A model generated the notes under the pieces. That model made no database searches and was not told the DNA's origin. It worked only from the letters and a program-made list of their open reading frames with translations. A stretch of 64,000 nucleotides of DNA, taken from assembly GCA_024500155.1 (NCBI GenBank), contig CM044857.1, positions 48,255,001-48,319,000 of the forward strand. Reading direction: 5' to 3'. How positions within the stretch are numbered: the stretch's first letter is position 1; the number at the start of each line of letters is the position of its first letter. Below are positions 12,408 to 25,209 of the stretch, piece after piece. Both the position numbers and the translations under genes were made by a program. Origin of the DNA: Chenopodium formosanum (Eukaryota > Streptophyta > Magnoliopsida > Caryophyllales > Amaranthaceae).

Positions 12408-13831
12408 ATGTCTAGTCTGAAGAACTTAATTTTTTTGAACTTAGGGTATATCCAAATTATGTGAAAGTAAATTGAAGAGAATATAATCTTATTTACGGGA
12501 GTCAAGATCAATGGTTCATTGTAGTCCATGAATTGTATTGCTAGCTTGAGATTTATTAGGGGAGAATTTGCTCAACTCTCTTCATTTTTTCATAAAAATA
12601 ATCATGTGTAGACACTGCTTTCTTACTTAGTAATGCAGTTTCTTGGTCAAATACTCAAATACTAGTATGGGCCATACATTGGGCCTCCTTTTTTTTTTTC
12701 ACTACGTAAAAAATTTAATACTGTATGAAATGTTTGGAGTTTTTGACAATAATTTACATTTTACCAATAATGTACGCTTGACAATAATGTACATCAACCA
12801 AAAACGGAATTAACATATTGTGAATTTGTGATCTTGTTAATTTAAGAAATGAATTTGTTATGCTTTAGACAATTCTATTTCAAGCAAATAGATTAGTGAT
12901 TACAAATTTACAATGCAACTTTCAAGTCTTACAACGGTTAAGTTCCAACTTGACAACTTCTTAAACCCGAGATCATGGGTTCAACTTCAACATTTCCTAG
13001 ATGAATAAACTATCTTTTGATTTTACTATTAATTTTTAAGAAGATGGTGTAGTTGAGACATGTGATAGTTGAATGGCGCTCATTGTTGTGTGCCTCGATG
13101 CCCATATGGCCTATATACATTTTAGACAAGTGTTTGATTTGTTTGATCTCTTATAACTTTTGTGCTAAATGGCTTTTGTAACACCTATTTTGACGGAAGA
13201 AGTTACATTTTTTTTTTTTTTTGAAACCAACTGAAGAAGTTACATCATTATGAATTATGATCATTTTATGCCGGTCAAATGTACATCAACTTTAGTTGAC
13301 CATAGGACTTCCTATAGAAAGTGTGACTAGTTACTTTTTTTGCCAATCAAACAACATTACAATTCAAAATTTGAAGTTCTATATTGTATGATTTCACATA
13401 TATATCAACCAAACAAACATTTAAATACGTATAGTCTACGTTTGCATTTAGTTAATTTCTTTACACCCTATTTTACCTATTAGTAGAATCTAATTTATAG
13501 GTAGTTTAACTTGAGAAATTTCATCACACATGCATGCATTTTTATTTGTTCATATCCCTAGACACCTTGAGATGGAGGAGAGAAGAGTGTCTTTAGATAA
13601 GACGTTATCTTGTTGCCTCAAATTCTTGAATTCTACTAAACAAAATTGACTTGGCAACTTCATCACAACGAACCATAAATAAATATTACGAGAGTAGTAC
13701 TATTGAAAAGAGTGTATACTTAAACTCATCAGTAACAAACAATAGTAGTCATATACATTTTTCTCTTACATCTGATGCATGTATCAAGTGTAGAAAAATA
13801 GGTGTCAAATGTATGTAACTTATTAGAATTT
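12408..13831. other. Gene-free DNA
   Basis: No gene recognised. A degenerate tRNA-like stretch near 12925-13000 (AACGGTTAAG, then GATCATGGGTTCAACTTC) could be an old SINE, but it is too diverged to call. Confidence 0.55.
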
Positions 13832-13833
13832 TA

Positions 13834-14156
13834 CTCCCTCCGTTTCATAATGTTAGTCCCATACGGAATCAATCACATAAAATAAGAAAAGGAATATATT
13901 TGGAATCTAACATTAAAGTACAACATAATTCATAATTAGTTTATCTTATTTAACTTTTTAAATTTTTTATTAGGAAAGCATAAGTCATAATTGCATAATT
14001 TAAGGTAAAGATTTCCTTACTTAGAGTCATGTCATCAATTCACAACTTATTAATTCCAAAAAAAATCAAGTTATAAATGAAATATATTCAATATGGGTAT
14101 ATCTTTTTGAAACGCCCAAAATAGTATATGGGACTAACATTATGAAACGGAGGGTG
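13834..14156. mobile_element. Stowaway-type (Tc1/mariner) MITE (323 bp)
   Basis: The ends are CTCCCTCCGTTTCATAATG..TTAGTCCCATA and its near-perfect reverse complement, flanked by TA on each side (13832-13833 and 14157-14158). CTCCCTCCGT ends with TA duplications are the hallmark of plant Stowaway elements. The interior is AT-rich and non-coding. Confidence 0.92.
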
Positions 14157-14158
14157 TA

Positions 14159-16529
14159 TATAATTTCTGAAAATAGATGCATGTGTTGAAAACTTTTAGA
14201 AATAAACTGCCTTGAACAATATTCAAAAAGATAAGTTTGAACAATGCATGCAAACTTATTTTTGGATACAAATTTGGACGTTTAAATAAAAATAAAAATA
14301 GAAAGGAGTAAATAGTAACAGTTTAATAATAGTCATGCTCTTCACTTAGATATGATGTAGATTATTAAGTGCATGCAATTAAATTCGAACCATCACACTT
14401 TTCTTCCTTTGAATATAATTCAAGGTGGTTTATTTTTCGTCTAAAAGTTTGAGCACATTATATTAATGTTTTAGACGAATTAAAGAGAGTAAAACCAGAA
14501 GAATTGCATGCAATAATAATCCTTGTATTTACATTGTGAAAAAACAAATTGAAAAGCATGACCGCTCCCATATATTAAGGGTAGGGTGTAGTGATGTATG
14601 TTTTCATGACAATAGAACACGAAAATTTGGGGGCATTTAGTTTCTAACAAGAACAACTTTGAATTGGCAATTTGAGTCTTTTATAAGATCGATGAAATTT
14701 TTGACACCTTTCTTTCTTGACCAAGTAACAAATGCCTTAGTTTGGGGGTATGTGATTTGACTACTTTTGCTTTTAATTAGATTACAAGTGGGATTATATT
14801 GTACATCATCCGTTCTTTTATTATTGTAACAATTGTAACTCAATGTCTTTTACATTCAACTTAAACCATTGAAAATTTCAATTTTCTAAAAGATAAAATT
14901 ATTATAGGTTGACATGCATGTTGGAAAATTTAACAATATTAAATCACCTAACTAAGGTCCAGTTTACTTCACCTTATTTTGATATACTGAAATTATTTTT
15001 TACTGAACTTAAATTATTTCTGCTAAACTTAAATTATTTTAATTTGTGACTTGAAATCTAGTAGGACTGACTTTGAATGCAGATATCTCTCAAACTATAA
15101 GCGATTTTGAAGTGATTCAAGTTATAGGTGATAACTTGTTTCAAGAGCTTTTTGACGATAGGTCATATGATCAATTCCGATAAGAAACAAATAAGTTAAG
15201 TTTGTTTTTCGAAGAATTGATGAAGCTAAAATTTGTTGACGATACGGCATGCCCGTGAGGGGCACATTTGTGTCTGGTCGAAAGTTATGGATTTTGAGTC
15301 TCTACCTCGTCTTTTTTTTAGAAGGAGCACGGACGTGCCTTGTCGGATGAGACCTTTTTTCAGTCCAGGTTAAGCTTATGTGTTTATGGAATGCTTTTTG
15401 AAACTATTTTTCTTTTATGACGGTTATTTTAAGTATACTTGGAGAACAATTTATGGTTTTATTAGGGTTTATTTTCTTGTGTTATAAAAAAGCTCTTTTT
15501 GTGATCAATTAGATCACATCCTTTGAGCCATTAGATTGAAGACTCGTATATTCTCTCGTTTTTCTCCATTATAGTGAAGAAGCACTTGAATCCCCCACCA
15601 ATGAATGTAGGTTTAATTAACCAAACCACTTAAAAATAAAGAGGTGGAGGGACTAATAAGTACACAATGAAAAGTTTTCTGCAATTTTGTCCTCCATAAT
15701 AGATTAAAAGTTCCTCAAGAAGGTCATGCAACTATAACTATGCAAGATTATGAAGGAATGAAGACAATCCATATCACGTTTATGCTTGGTTGTTTAAACG
15801 TTGTTATATGGCGGAGGTAATGATCAATAATTTTCACACGAAATGGTTATGTTAAACTCAAGTTAAAAATTATCGCACATATATATGTTGCATTGCTCTC
15901 AACAAGCTAATGAAAAACTAATAAGCTAAGGAAATTCCTATCCAAGCATGATAATTGTGGCGAAGATGAAAATGTTTTATTAGGTGTGTAATTATACATG
16001 GATCTAAATTCTAAAATCAACGCGAATTTGAGTGGTTTGGGGCCGGGACAAGGAGATATAAATTATACATAGAATATGATGCGTAATAATATGCTTAAAT
16101 TAGTTTGAGAATGACGACAAAATTTCATATACAGTTATGAAGATCATATGGAATAAGATCTCAACGAATTGTAAATCCAATAGAAATTAAGACTTTGTTA
16201 CAAAGCAAGATCCGGTCCTACTAAAAACGTCATTCTTATATGAATAGAATCTGTTAGGGTTCTTCAACTTCTTTTACTAGTGATATCTCGAGAATTTCTA
16301 TGCCTTTAATAGTTTGAGTCATTTATGACTCTAATAACACTCGTTGGTATTAAGTTGAATTTAAATGATATCATTCTAATAATAACATGTATCAAAGGGT
16401 GCTAATATTTATACCAGTTTAAGAATGTATATAAAGTGTGTGTTATTGCCAAATCAGATTTAATGAGATTTGGGTGTATAATTTAGGCATAACATAATTC
16501 TAAGTGTCTTTTTCACAATAAATATTGGC
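14159..16529. other. Gene-free DNA with degraded repeat pieces
   Basis: No supportable gene. Around 15060-15590 the sequence has less AT-rich, LTR-like stretches that may be relics of a retroelement, but I see neither ends nor coding domains. One truncated MITE end is listed separately. Confidence 0.55.
14956..15036. mobile_element. Truncated Harbinger-type MITE end
   Basis: GGTCCAGTTTACTTCACC followed by TTATTTTGATATACTGAAATT resembles the left end and interior of the MITE at 31226-31674. No matching opposite end follows, so this is half an element. Confidence 0.5.
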
Positions 16530-17543
16530 ATGTTCTACATGGTGGCCTTCAATAATGGTAAATTCTATTTGGTGGATTTTTCTTTACCATAATTTCAAAT
16601 GATTCCCTAGAATTGATTAAGTCTAAGTAGCGGCCTAATTTCACTTAAATTGGTTGACCCATTGATTTATGGCTAATGTTTTAACCTTAATCTATTAAAT
16701 TACTAACCTATTCCTTAGTTTACACCACATCATTACCTAGCTCCACCACCTCGAAAAAAACCCACTACTTGAAACCCTATACCACCGTTCAATAAAAACA
16801 ACCATCACCCCTTGAAAATCCACCACCTAAAACCCAGACTAAGTGTTTGAAACCTAGTTGAATTGCTTGTTCAAAGCCCAACCACCTCCCCAAAAAGCCC
16901 CTCCCCCCCCCCCCCCTAAAAAACCTAAACCACCACATAAAAAACATGAACAACTCACAAAACCCCCTAACCACCCCGAAAAACCTAGAGCCACCCACCC
17001 TAAAACAACCCAAAACACCTCCTCGAATCCACCACCCACCTAAGCTTTCTCTACTCCGTTGAATCATACACTCTCAACTTTCTCCTCTTCTCTTCAACTC
17101 TTTTTGAACTCTATTGACATATATTCAAAGCATTCCCCTATTGAAACATACTCTGATTTGTCCATTGAACCTAAGTAATAAGGATGTATATATAACGAGG
17201 AATGGGGTTAATTGGGTACTAGGAGGATAAGAAGGAAAGGGAAGAAGTTGGCTGGGAAAAATAACAGATGGGGAAGAGACTGGTTTTGGGTGTGGGTGCA
17301 GTGGATGGTGGTGGTGTGGATATATAATGATTTAGGGGGTAGGTTAGTTATTTAGGGGATTAGGTTAAAAATGAGCCTAATATTAGAAATGGTTAGCTAT
17401 TAAATGGCATTAAATGGAAAAAAGGTCACTAAATAGATTTTTACCATTCTACAAGGTCACTAAAAACTATGATAAGTTTTTTTTTTTTTTTTCCACACCG
17501 AATAGGATTTACTATTCTTGAAGGTTACCATGTAAAATTTCCC
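16530..17543. mobile_element. Mutator-like non-autonomous element (about 1 kb), degenerate
   Basis: The left end region (TTCTACATGGTGGCCTTC near 16532, then ATGGTAAATTCTATTTGG) is the inverted counterpart of the right end (ACCATGTAAAATTTCCC ending at 17543). The same end family bounds 48135-48690. The interior has a strongly strand-biased C-rich stretch (about 16740-17045, including C14 at 16903-16916), matching the G-rich interior of the other copy in opposite orientation. The proline-rich and glycine-rich open frames there are artefacts of this composition. The left boundary and target duplication are uncertain. Confidence 0.6.
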
Positions 17544-18411
17544 ATATTTTGTTTAAGTTGTGAAATTTAAATAAGCAAACACAATTTGGGAGATTTAAGT
17601 CCCTTTTCACCTATACACCTTTTCATTTTAAACATGCATGTTTTCATGTAATTCATTAGAAGAAAAAAAAAAAAAAAACTTTTCCATATATATTCATCTC
17701 ATGTGAGATTATGTAAAGTTTGTCCATAAATATGGGTCTAGCAACCAAATCGGAGAGTTCAATCCACTTATAAGCCTAAAGGAGCTAATAAGGTTCCATA
17801 CTAAAGCTAATTGGCCCGGTGATAATAGGGGCAACTCCTTTACCTTATAAAGTGGAACAATTTCGCTTTTTTTCTCCATTGTGGAACACTTAGTCAATAT
17901 ATAGGAAATTTGTATTTCTAGCATTAATTATGACTTTGGTGTACTCAGTAGCACTACAACACCAACTCTATTAATGGGTAGAGCGAGTGTCATAATAAAT
18001 GGTATCGATAATCATTTAAATAGGCATATTTGGTGTTGTTTTGGATACTTATAATAGTCGTTTATGACACATGCTACACCCATTACAAATATCAGTGTTT
18101 TGCAAACCATTAGGAAAAGGTGGTGCTATTTGCTACACCCAACCCAAAGTTGGTGATGTTAAGGCCAATTTTGCCTATATAAGCAATATAGTAATAAAAA
18201 ATTAATCATGTATGTTGTTTTGTTTCGATGTATGATTTCAATGTATTTAATTACTACGTATAGTATTTAACTAGTGTTTCGGGTTGATGTTTTGAATAAT
18301 ACTATTGTTCTATAATGTATTTTGTAATAAATAAACAATTCAACTTATTAATTAATTTAATTGTTTACATACATAATAATCATCTGTTATCAAGTATATT
18401 TATGTATTTAA
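17544..18411. other. Gene-free DNA with a possible CACTA-type end
   Basis: From 17952 the sequence begins CACTACAACACC and is followed by repeated words such as TGGGTAGAGCGAGTGTCAT and ATGACACATGCTACACCCA in both orientations, which is how CACTA transposon subterminal regions look. No opposite end was found, so at most a broken end is present. No gene recognised. Confidence 0.4.
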
Positions 18412-18613
18412 GGGCCTGTTCACATTTACTGAACTGAGCTGAACTGAACTGAACTGGACTGATTGGAGCTGAACTGAACTAAACTGAGTTGAAATGAATA
18501 TTTTATGAGAAAGGAAAATTAGGAGCTGAATTGAACTGATTGGAGCTGTACTGAACTGATTGGAGCTGAATTGAACTTAACTGAACTGAAATTAAGTAAA
18601 TGTGAACAGGCCC
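18412..18613. mobile_element. Harbinger-type MITE (202 bp)
   Basis: Near-perfect inverted ends: GGGCCTGTTCACATTTACT at the left and its reverse complement AGTAAATGTGAACAGGCCC at the right, with TTA/TAA at the flanks. The interior is made of repeated GAACTGAACT and ATTGGAGCTGAACTGA words. The same interior words occur in the nested element 31301-31483. Confidence 0.82.
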
Positions 18614-19634
18614 TTAGTGTAGAAACTTTTGATATATAAAATAACTTGCAATCAAGTCATTATCTAGTAAAACTTAACAAATAACAAATGAAAAAGTGCA
18701 TAGTATTTATCTCCACATTGTCTAAGGTAACTATTTTTAATTTAAGATAAATAAAATGCATGCTGTTTTTTAATAGAATAAAATGCATACTTAATGGAGA
18801 GAAAAGATGGTAAAACTTCTTGTTTATTAATTTGATGGATCCAAGAGCAAATCTTAATATAAAGATTTTTTTATTAAATCCTACAATGATGACATGGCAT
18901 CTTTCTAGTGGAAGAGAGGGGCACACTATTTATTCTATAATCAGTCTGTATCCCAAGAAATGACCCGTGATGTTATATTCCGTGAATTTTTGTTAATTAC
19001 ATGATATTTGAAAACATTTTTAAAAAGTTGGATGAAAAAAAATATCATTACCATAAGAAGTTAGGGTTAAAAAATCTATGATACCTTCTTATTGTCAAAT
19101 ATTATAGATGTGTTGGAGTTACAACTAATTATTGTTGTAAACACTGTTGTTTTTAGTTTGAACCATTAACAATTGATGTAATGTTGGACTGATGGTTGAA
19201 TTTTCACTTTTTATTCCAGGGATCACGTGTTCAAAACTTTATAGTGGCAATGCTAAAAATCAAATGGGATATTAAATTTTTTTTTTTTTTTTTTGTTATG
19301 AGGTTATAGAAATTATCAAGGAAAAGGAAATCAAAACAATACAAATCTTAATAATTTATTAGCATTTATATGTAAAGATTATGTTCACATGTAATTATGG
19401 AAATGATTATTTATTTCTTCTAATTTTTGATCTGGTCAAATTATTTGATATAAACCTTAGGATGTCAATTAGTCATGTATCAGTTATGCCACATGTCAAT
19501 GCGCTCCTTCAATTCTAAGAGGTACCAAAACTATCATAAAAATCAAACAATTAACAATTTTACGAGAATTATGTGTCATATATATCCCATCTGATTGTAT
19601 TTGAGGCTTTGAAAAATCTTATGGCACAATCCTC
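18614..19634. other. Upstream region of the intact YUCCA gene
   Basis: AT-rich with no gene. From about 19445 the sequence is recognisably similar to the region upstream of the second copy (28390 onward), for example CCTTAGGATG and the ACCAAAA.TATCAT blocks, so the duplication that made the pair included at least 350 bp of promoter. Confidence 0.6.
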
Positions 19635-19642
19635 TATATAAA
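19635..19642 (+). promoter_or_regulatory. TATA box of the intact YUCCA gene
   Basis: TATATAAA lies about 175 bp upstream of the ATG in a block (GAAAAATCTTA..ACAATC..CTATATA..AACAATCTGG-like) that is conserved with the second copy, where the corresponding element is CTATATATAC near 28803. Conservation between copies supports a core promoter function. Confidence 0.6.
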
Positions 19643-19815
19643 CTCTAGACAATCTGGTAGGATAGTCACACATACATACTATTTAGTCCTACAGTCCCCC
19701 TTGAGTAAAAGAAGCACTTACTCAAGTCCAATTTCTTCTTAGTTTCAAAACAAAAAATCATTCTCTACGTTTTTTCTCACCTCTTTTGCAAAACCCAAAA
19801 AAAAAAAGGAAAAAA

Positions 19816-22538
19816 ATGGAAGAAACTATTGTTCTAGTTGTAGGAGCAGGTCCTGCAGGACTTGGAATTGTAGCATGCTTAACCAAAAAATCTATTCCCT
19901 ACATTATTCTTGAAAAAGAAGATTGTTGCGCTTCTCTTTGGAAGAAACGCACATATGATCGATGCCATCTTCATCTAGCAAAAGAATTTTGTTCATTACC
20001 ATTGAAGCCTCATGCACCGCATGCCAAGAAATATTTGGGTAAGGATGATTTCATAGATTACATTGATGAATATGTTTCTGATTTTGATATTAGGCCTCGA
20101 TACTTTAACTCAGTTGAATCTGCATCCTTTGATGAAGCCACGGGAAAATGGCTAGTTGAAACCAAGAACACCTTACAAAAGGTGACTATAGTTTTTGTGG
20201 CAAGATTTTTGGTTATTGCAACAGGTGAAAATGGCAAAGGTTACGTTCCTGATATTCCTGGGTTGAAGGATTTTAAGGGAGATGTCTTACACTCTAGTGA
20301 ATATAAGTATGGTCGCGAGTTTCAAGATAAGAATGTTTTGGTCGTTGGATGTGGCAACTCTGGGATGGAAATTAGTTATGATCTATGTAATTCGGGAGCT
20401 GACACTTCAATTGTTATTAGAAATCCGGTTAGACTTCTTTGCTCCAAATTGTTTGTCCACTAAATTTGTGTATTTTGTTACAATTTAAATTAAATTTTGT
20501 TTTACCCACACATACGCTCACAGAAAATAAAAAAATTAAATGTATTGATGGATAAACTTATTGTTTCATCCATCCAGGTTCATGTGGTTACAAGAGAACT
20601 AGTTTTTGTGGGAATGCACTTGTTGAAATACTTTAGTTTGTCAATTGTGGATCCACTTATCACTTTTGCTAGCAAATTAATGTATGGAAACTTGTCAAAG
20701 TACGGAATTCATCGACCAAATGAAGGCCCTTTTTTCTTGAAGGCAACCAGGGGAAGAAGCCCAGTTATTGATGTGGGAACTATTGATAAAATTCAATCGG
20801 GGGAAATTAAGGTGAAATTCATACCTTTTCTTTGTTAACCATCTCTTTTATACATTGGAATATTTTCTTGGTATTATTATTTTTGCTAAGAAAAAAAAAC
20901 GATTTTATGTATACTATTTATTAAAAAGTGTTCCTAAAAATTTCTCTGTGTCACTTGTGTCCCTTCTTACACTAGTATAATGCCACATCACCAACATTAG
21001 CATAACGCCACATCATCAATCACCAATTTCTATCCTATCATCATTAAATAAAAATGAATACCAATCAACCTTTTTCTTTCTCGGTTAATTCTTGTTTGAT
21101 TTTGTTAACTTTGTTTTCATTATCGTTAACTGTCAATTGCAGATGACGTATGGATTTAATTAATGAAATATAATATCCTTTGGGACTTATTTACAAAGAG
21201 GTTTGAATTAGAACACCAAATATCAATGAATGAAAACCTTATTTATGACATCTCAGCTAGAAATAAATCATGCTCTATTTTTCCATACAAATTTATAATT
21301 ACATATTGGAACATCGAATAAAAGCAAAAAAAATATGTAAGCTAATTTATTGTTGTCATTATATTATAATTACTGATGACAACAAAAAAAATCAACAAGT
21401 ATTGTAAAAAAAAATTACTCAAAGTATTGAATTCCAGGAGGATAGTACAATCTATCATAACAATGCGCGCAAGGTCCATATTATTTGGCTTGCATATTTC
21501 ACAATATTAAAAATGCACTTTATAATTTGCCTTAGCTTGGTTTCAACATTGTCAGAAGATTTTAATGGGGTTAATTTAAGAAAACAAATTCTTTGTTTTT
21601 TTTCATACTTTTGTGTGAAGAAAATTTTGCTAAGTATCAAAAATATATCATTTTCTATCTGAGTGAATCTCTTACCTTGATTCTTGTTATTTGCAAATAG
21701 GTTTTACCGAGGATTGCTAGTATTAACAAGAGCAAAGTAATATTTGAAGATAAAGTTGAACTAGAATTTGATGCAATAATATTTGCGACTGGATATAAAA
21801 GCACGACTTGTGAATGGCTTAAGGTATGTACAATTCTAATCAATAAATTTTTGTGACTAATATGTACTCTCTTTATGTAACCACTTAATTCATGATCATC
21901 GATCATAAATGTTCATTCGTAAGTTTATCTAAGTTTAGCTCTACATACCAAATTAGTTTACACACTTCACCCGAGTGAGTATATTATATATTGAATAAAA
22001 GTAAAATAAAGTATGAAATGTGTAATTATTGACTTAACATAAGGTATGAGAGTTGGATGATAAAGGAGGTATGTCTAAATAAAATATAACAAAAAGAAAA
22101 AAAATAAATGTTCAAAATCAAAAGTGTATAAAAAAATAAAAAATACAAAGAGACAACAGATATATTTTAAAAAAACGCAGAAACCCCGGCTTACATGTTT
22201 TTCATAGTATTTATTTATGTCTTTTTTAATAAATTAGTCAAAGTAGTGCATGTAAGTATGTAAACTAGTTATTATTAGAAATACTATGTATATTATTACA
22301 AATTTATAGCATAAAAACCTAAAATGGTATTGTATTTTTTTTGTAGGATTATGATAGCATACTAAAAGATGATGGGTTTCCAAAGAACCGTTTCCCAAAT
22401 CACTGGAAAGGAAAAAATGGATTGTATTGCACTGGATTATCAAGAATGGGACTACAAGGTGTATCAATGGATGCTATAGTCATTGCTAATGATATTGATA
22501 TGGTTTTGAAAACTATGTTAGTCCCAAAAGAATTTTAA
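19816..22538 (+). CDS. YUC10: YUCCA10/11-type flavin monooxygenase (indole-3-pyruvate monooxygenase)
   Basis: Four exons, 19816-20427, 20578-20811, 21701-21823 and 22347-22538, join at GT..AG sites without breaking frame and give 386 aa, the usual size for this subfamily. Family role: oxidative decarboxylation of indole-3-pyruvate to the auxin IAA with NADPH and O2. Visible motifs are the FAD-binding GAGPAG at 10-15, the ATGENG stretch at 135-140, the FMO signature FKGDVLHSSEY at 153-163, the NADPH-binding GCGNSG at 178-183 and FATGY at 310-314. The short N-terminus and the residues around RPRYF, LSKYG and HWKG fit the YUC10/YUC11 branch better than the longer YUC1-9 proteins. I chose the ATG at 19816 because it gives the conserved MEETIVLVVGAG start; no upstream in-frame ATG exists. 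A second, broken copy lies 6.4 kb downstream on the same strand. In Arabidopsis this branch is active mainly in seeds, but nothing here proves the same expression. Confidence 0.9.
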
Positions 22539-22724
22539 AAAAACTATGTATTGCTAGTGTTAAGTTTTGCGGATGTTAATTTTGTTTTTTCCTTTTCCTT
22601 AAGGTTTATGTTATTGTACTAGCTATTTTCCTTGATAAAAAAAATGTTGTGCTATTTACATTTAGGTTTTACTTTGTGTAGACTTGTTCATGCTCCTACA
22701 GTCCTACTTATATAGGGGCAAATC

Positions 22725-25209
22725 TATAACACCCCCAAATCTCCCTCTACGAAAATACTAGTATAATACGTATAATTATACTGTAGAGATAGAATTGGGC
22801 GTATTACCGCCGCGTGATTACGCAAGGCTACTTAAAATACTTAACTCAACAACAAAACTTGCAGCGGAAACTCAACTTTCTCTTATTAATACTTATAAAA
22901 ATAGTAACATTGTTATGAGTACTCAAAATAAAGACACCAGACCTAACACTTCCTAATCTAGGTGAAACCATTCCCGGGACTCCATATGCTCAATTATTGA
23001 CTCCACCTGAAAATAGTCAACACTGCTTACCATTACGGTAAACAGGGCGAACCAAAACAAATAAGAAATACGAATTAGCAAAATATGCTAAGTACGATAA
23101 GTGCAAGATAATGTAAACTCAATTTATTTGCAAACATGCTTTAAAAATCAATTCCAATAATTAATCCAATAAATTCCAAATTCATTATTCCAAAACCGAT
23201 TCCAATGATTCAATATTCAAAATAATAGTTAATAAAACCAATTCCTTTATTAAGAACCAATTTCTTTTAATCCAATTCCTCACCCAAGTGTGCACACCCC
23301 CCAAGCTAGTCTCCTTATATTACAAGGCTATTTTTGAGGAAAGACCCGGTCATACAAAGTCCAAAGCCTTATCAATATACCAAATCCGCATAGTGGGATT
23401 ACCAACATGCTTATAAAGCATTAATAATAATAATTAAATGGTTCAATAAATCCTTTTAATATCCAATAAATTCCAATATAATTCAAAATTTTTTTTAATA
23501 ATTCTACATACTTTCAAAATCAAAACCTTTTAAATAGATACTTGAGAATAAAATCTCATATTAATAACTTTTCAAAATAAATAACTCTTCCTTGAAAAAC
23601 CTTTTATTTAATTCAACAAACCTTTTAAAATCAAATCCTTTATATAAACACCATAAGTAATTCAAACCATTCAAAACATGATTTAAAAATCAATCATTCA
23701 AAATTCTTTTATTAAAATCAATACCTTCAAACATAATTTATTTCAAAATCATAATTCAAATCAATTTAATTCAATCACCAATCAAATCATGTAAAACATG
23801 TTATTCAAACCAATCACTTTCAAAGGTATCTAGCCACCTAAATGTACCTTGATCCTTGCTAGAAAAATCACAAAAAAAGAACCTCAAGAACCTTGATTCC
23901 GAATATCAATCAACACTTCGCACTTTCAAAGTTCAATCACGAATACACCTTGCAAATAACATAACCATAAGGTTATCACAACATAAACTCAAATCTAATG
24001 TGCATGGACTATAAAACTCTTTTAAAATAATACTTTAATATAAAATTATAGCTTATTTGTATTTTAAAAAACTAACCATGAAGAAGATAAAAGAATAGGA
24101 TTAAAGAGAATTGAATTTTCGTAGGAAAGAATAGGCTGAACTTGCAGAGGTCATAACTCCTTCAATATAACTCCGAATTGGGTGATTCTTGAGCATAACC
24201 TCAAGGATTTTTTGAGAGGAACAATCTTCTGTGAAACATCAATACCCCAAAAACTGACCAGAAGTGCTCGAAAACTGGGTTCAAAGGTATACATGATAAT
24301 ATTTGTATGAAAAGAGGAGAAGAAAAGTATGAAAAGGTTTAGGGAAAAGAAGAATAAGAGACAAGAAGAGAATTGGGTTTTTGGTGTGAAGGATATGAGA
24401 GGTATGAAAGGGTATTTATAGGCTAGTTCATGCAAGAATTATGGCGAGAGAATGTGGGAAGAATTATGGTAAAAAGAATTAAGGAAATTACTTGGAGAAG
24501 TGAATAAAAGAATTAAGGAAAGTTTGGATATTAAGGTGATTGTGTATACTTGAATATGGAAGGTATGTATGTCATGAAAAATAATAAGGAAATTAGAATT
24601 ACTTGGGGAATAATTAAGAAGAATGAATGGCAAGAAAATATGATGATTAGATATTAATAAGATGGAGAAATAGAATTAAGGAAAATAAGATATTTTGAGG
24701 AAATAATTAAAAATATAATTTACCAAAATAAGTAACCCAAAAATCCTTCATAGTGGCTTTAGATATTTAGGGAATTAATTTGCTAGTTTTAAGGAATTAA
24801 AAATAATTGTGTAAATAATATTTATTGTATAAAATAATTAATTAATAAAATTCCAATTATTCACTAAATAAAATAACTAAGAAAATCAGATTTTCTATAC
24901 ATAGAAAATCCGAAAATCATAGTCATTAAATTAGGAATTTTCGACCATCTTAAATTAATAATAAAATATAATTTTGTTTAATTAAAATATCCGAAATATA
25001 TATAAATAATCCGGTTTTTAAAATATAATAAATGAATAATAAATCTTATCCAAAATCCAAAAATAATAATTGAGTTTTAAAATACTTTTGGCACCAAAAT
25101 TCAAATATCATTTTGGTTCCAAAATTCAAATAGTAAAATAAATTACTAAAATACCCTTTTTAAGAGAATACTAATTAGAAAATACGTTTCAAAAATACGG
25201 GGTATTACA
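22725..25209 (-). mobile_element. Solo LTR (2485 bp), minus orientation
   Basis: The segment begins TATAACACCCCC and ends GGGGTATTACA, that is, TG-type ends TGTAAYACCCC in inverted form with one terminal base changed. It is flanked by the perfect 5-bp duplication AAATC (22720-22724 and 25210-25214). A 5-bp duplication with TG..CA-like ends fits an LTR left by recombination. No retroviral coding domains are present. A TATA-like CTATAAATACCC on the minus strand near 24411-24421 suggests the promoter reads to the left, placing U3 at the right side. It is inserted 182 bp after the stop codon of the intact YUCCA gene. The superfamily (probably Ty3/gypsy) is a guess. Confidence 0.75.
24411..24421 (-). 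promoter_or_regulatory. TATA box inside the solo LTR
   Basis: CTATAAATACCC on the minus strand, followed by a pyrimidine-rich, CA-containing stretch, looks like the LTR core promoter. It supports minus orientation of the LTR. Activity is unknown. Confidence 0.45.

Noticed and set aside
16789..17067. Glycine-rich and proline-rich open frames on both strands
   Set aside because: They arise from one strand-biased C-rich tract inside a Mutator-like element; no conserved domain, and both strands are open simply because stops are rare in such sequence.
24151..24633. Hydrophobic minus-strand open frames
   Set aside because: They lie within the solo LTR around its putative promoter and show no family similarity.
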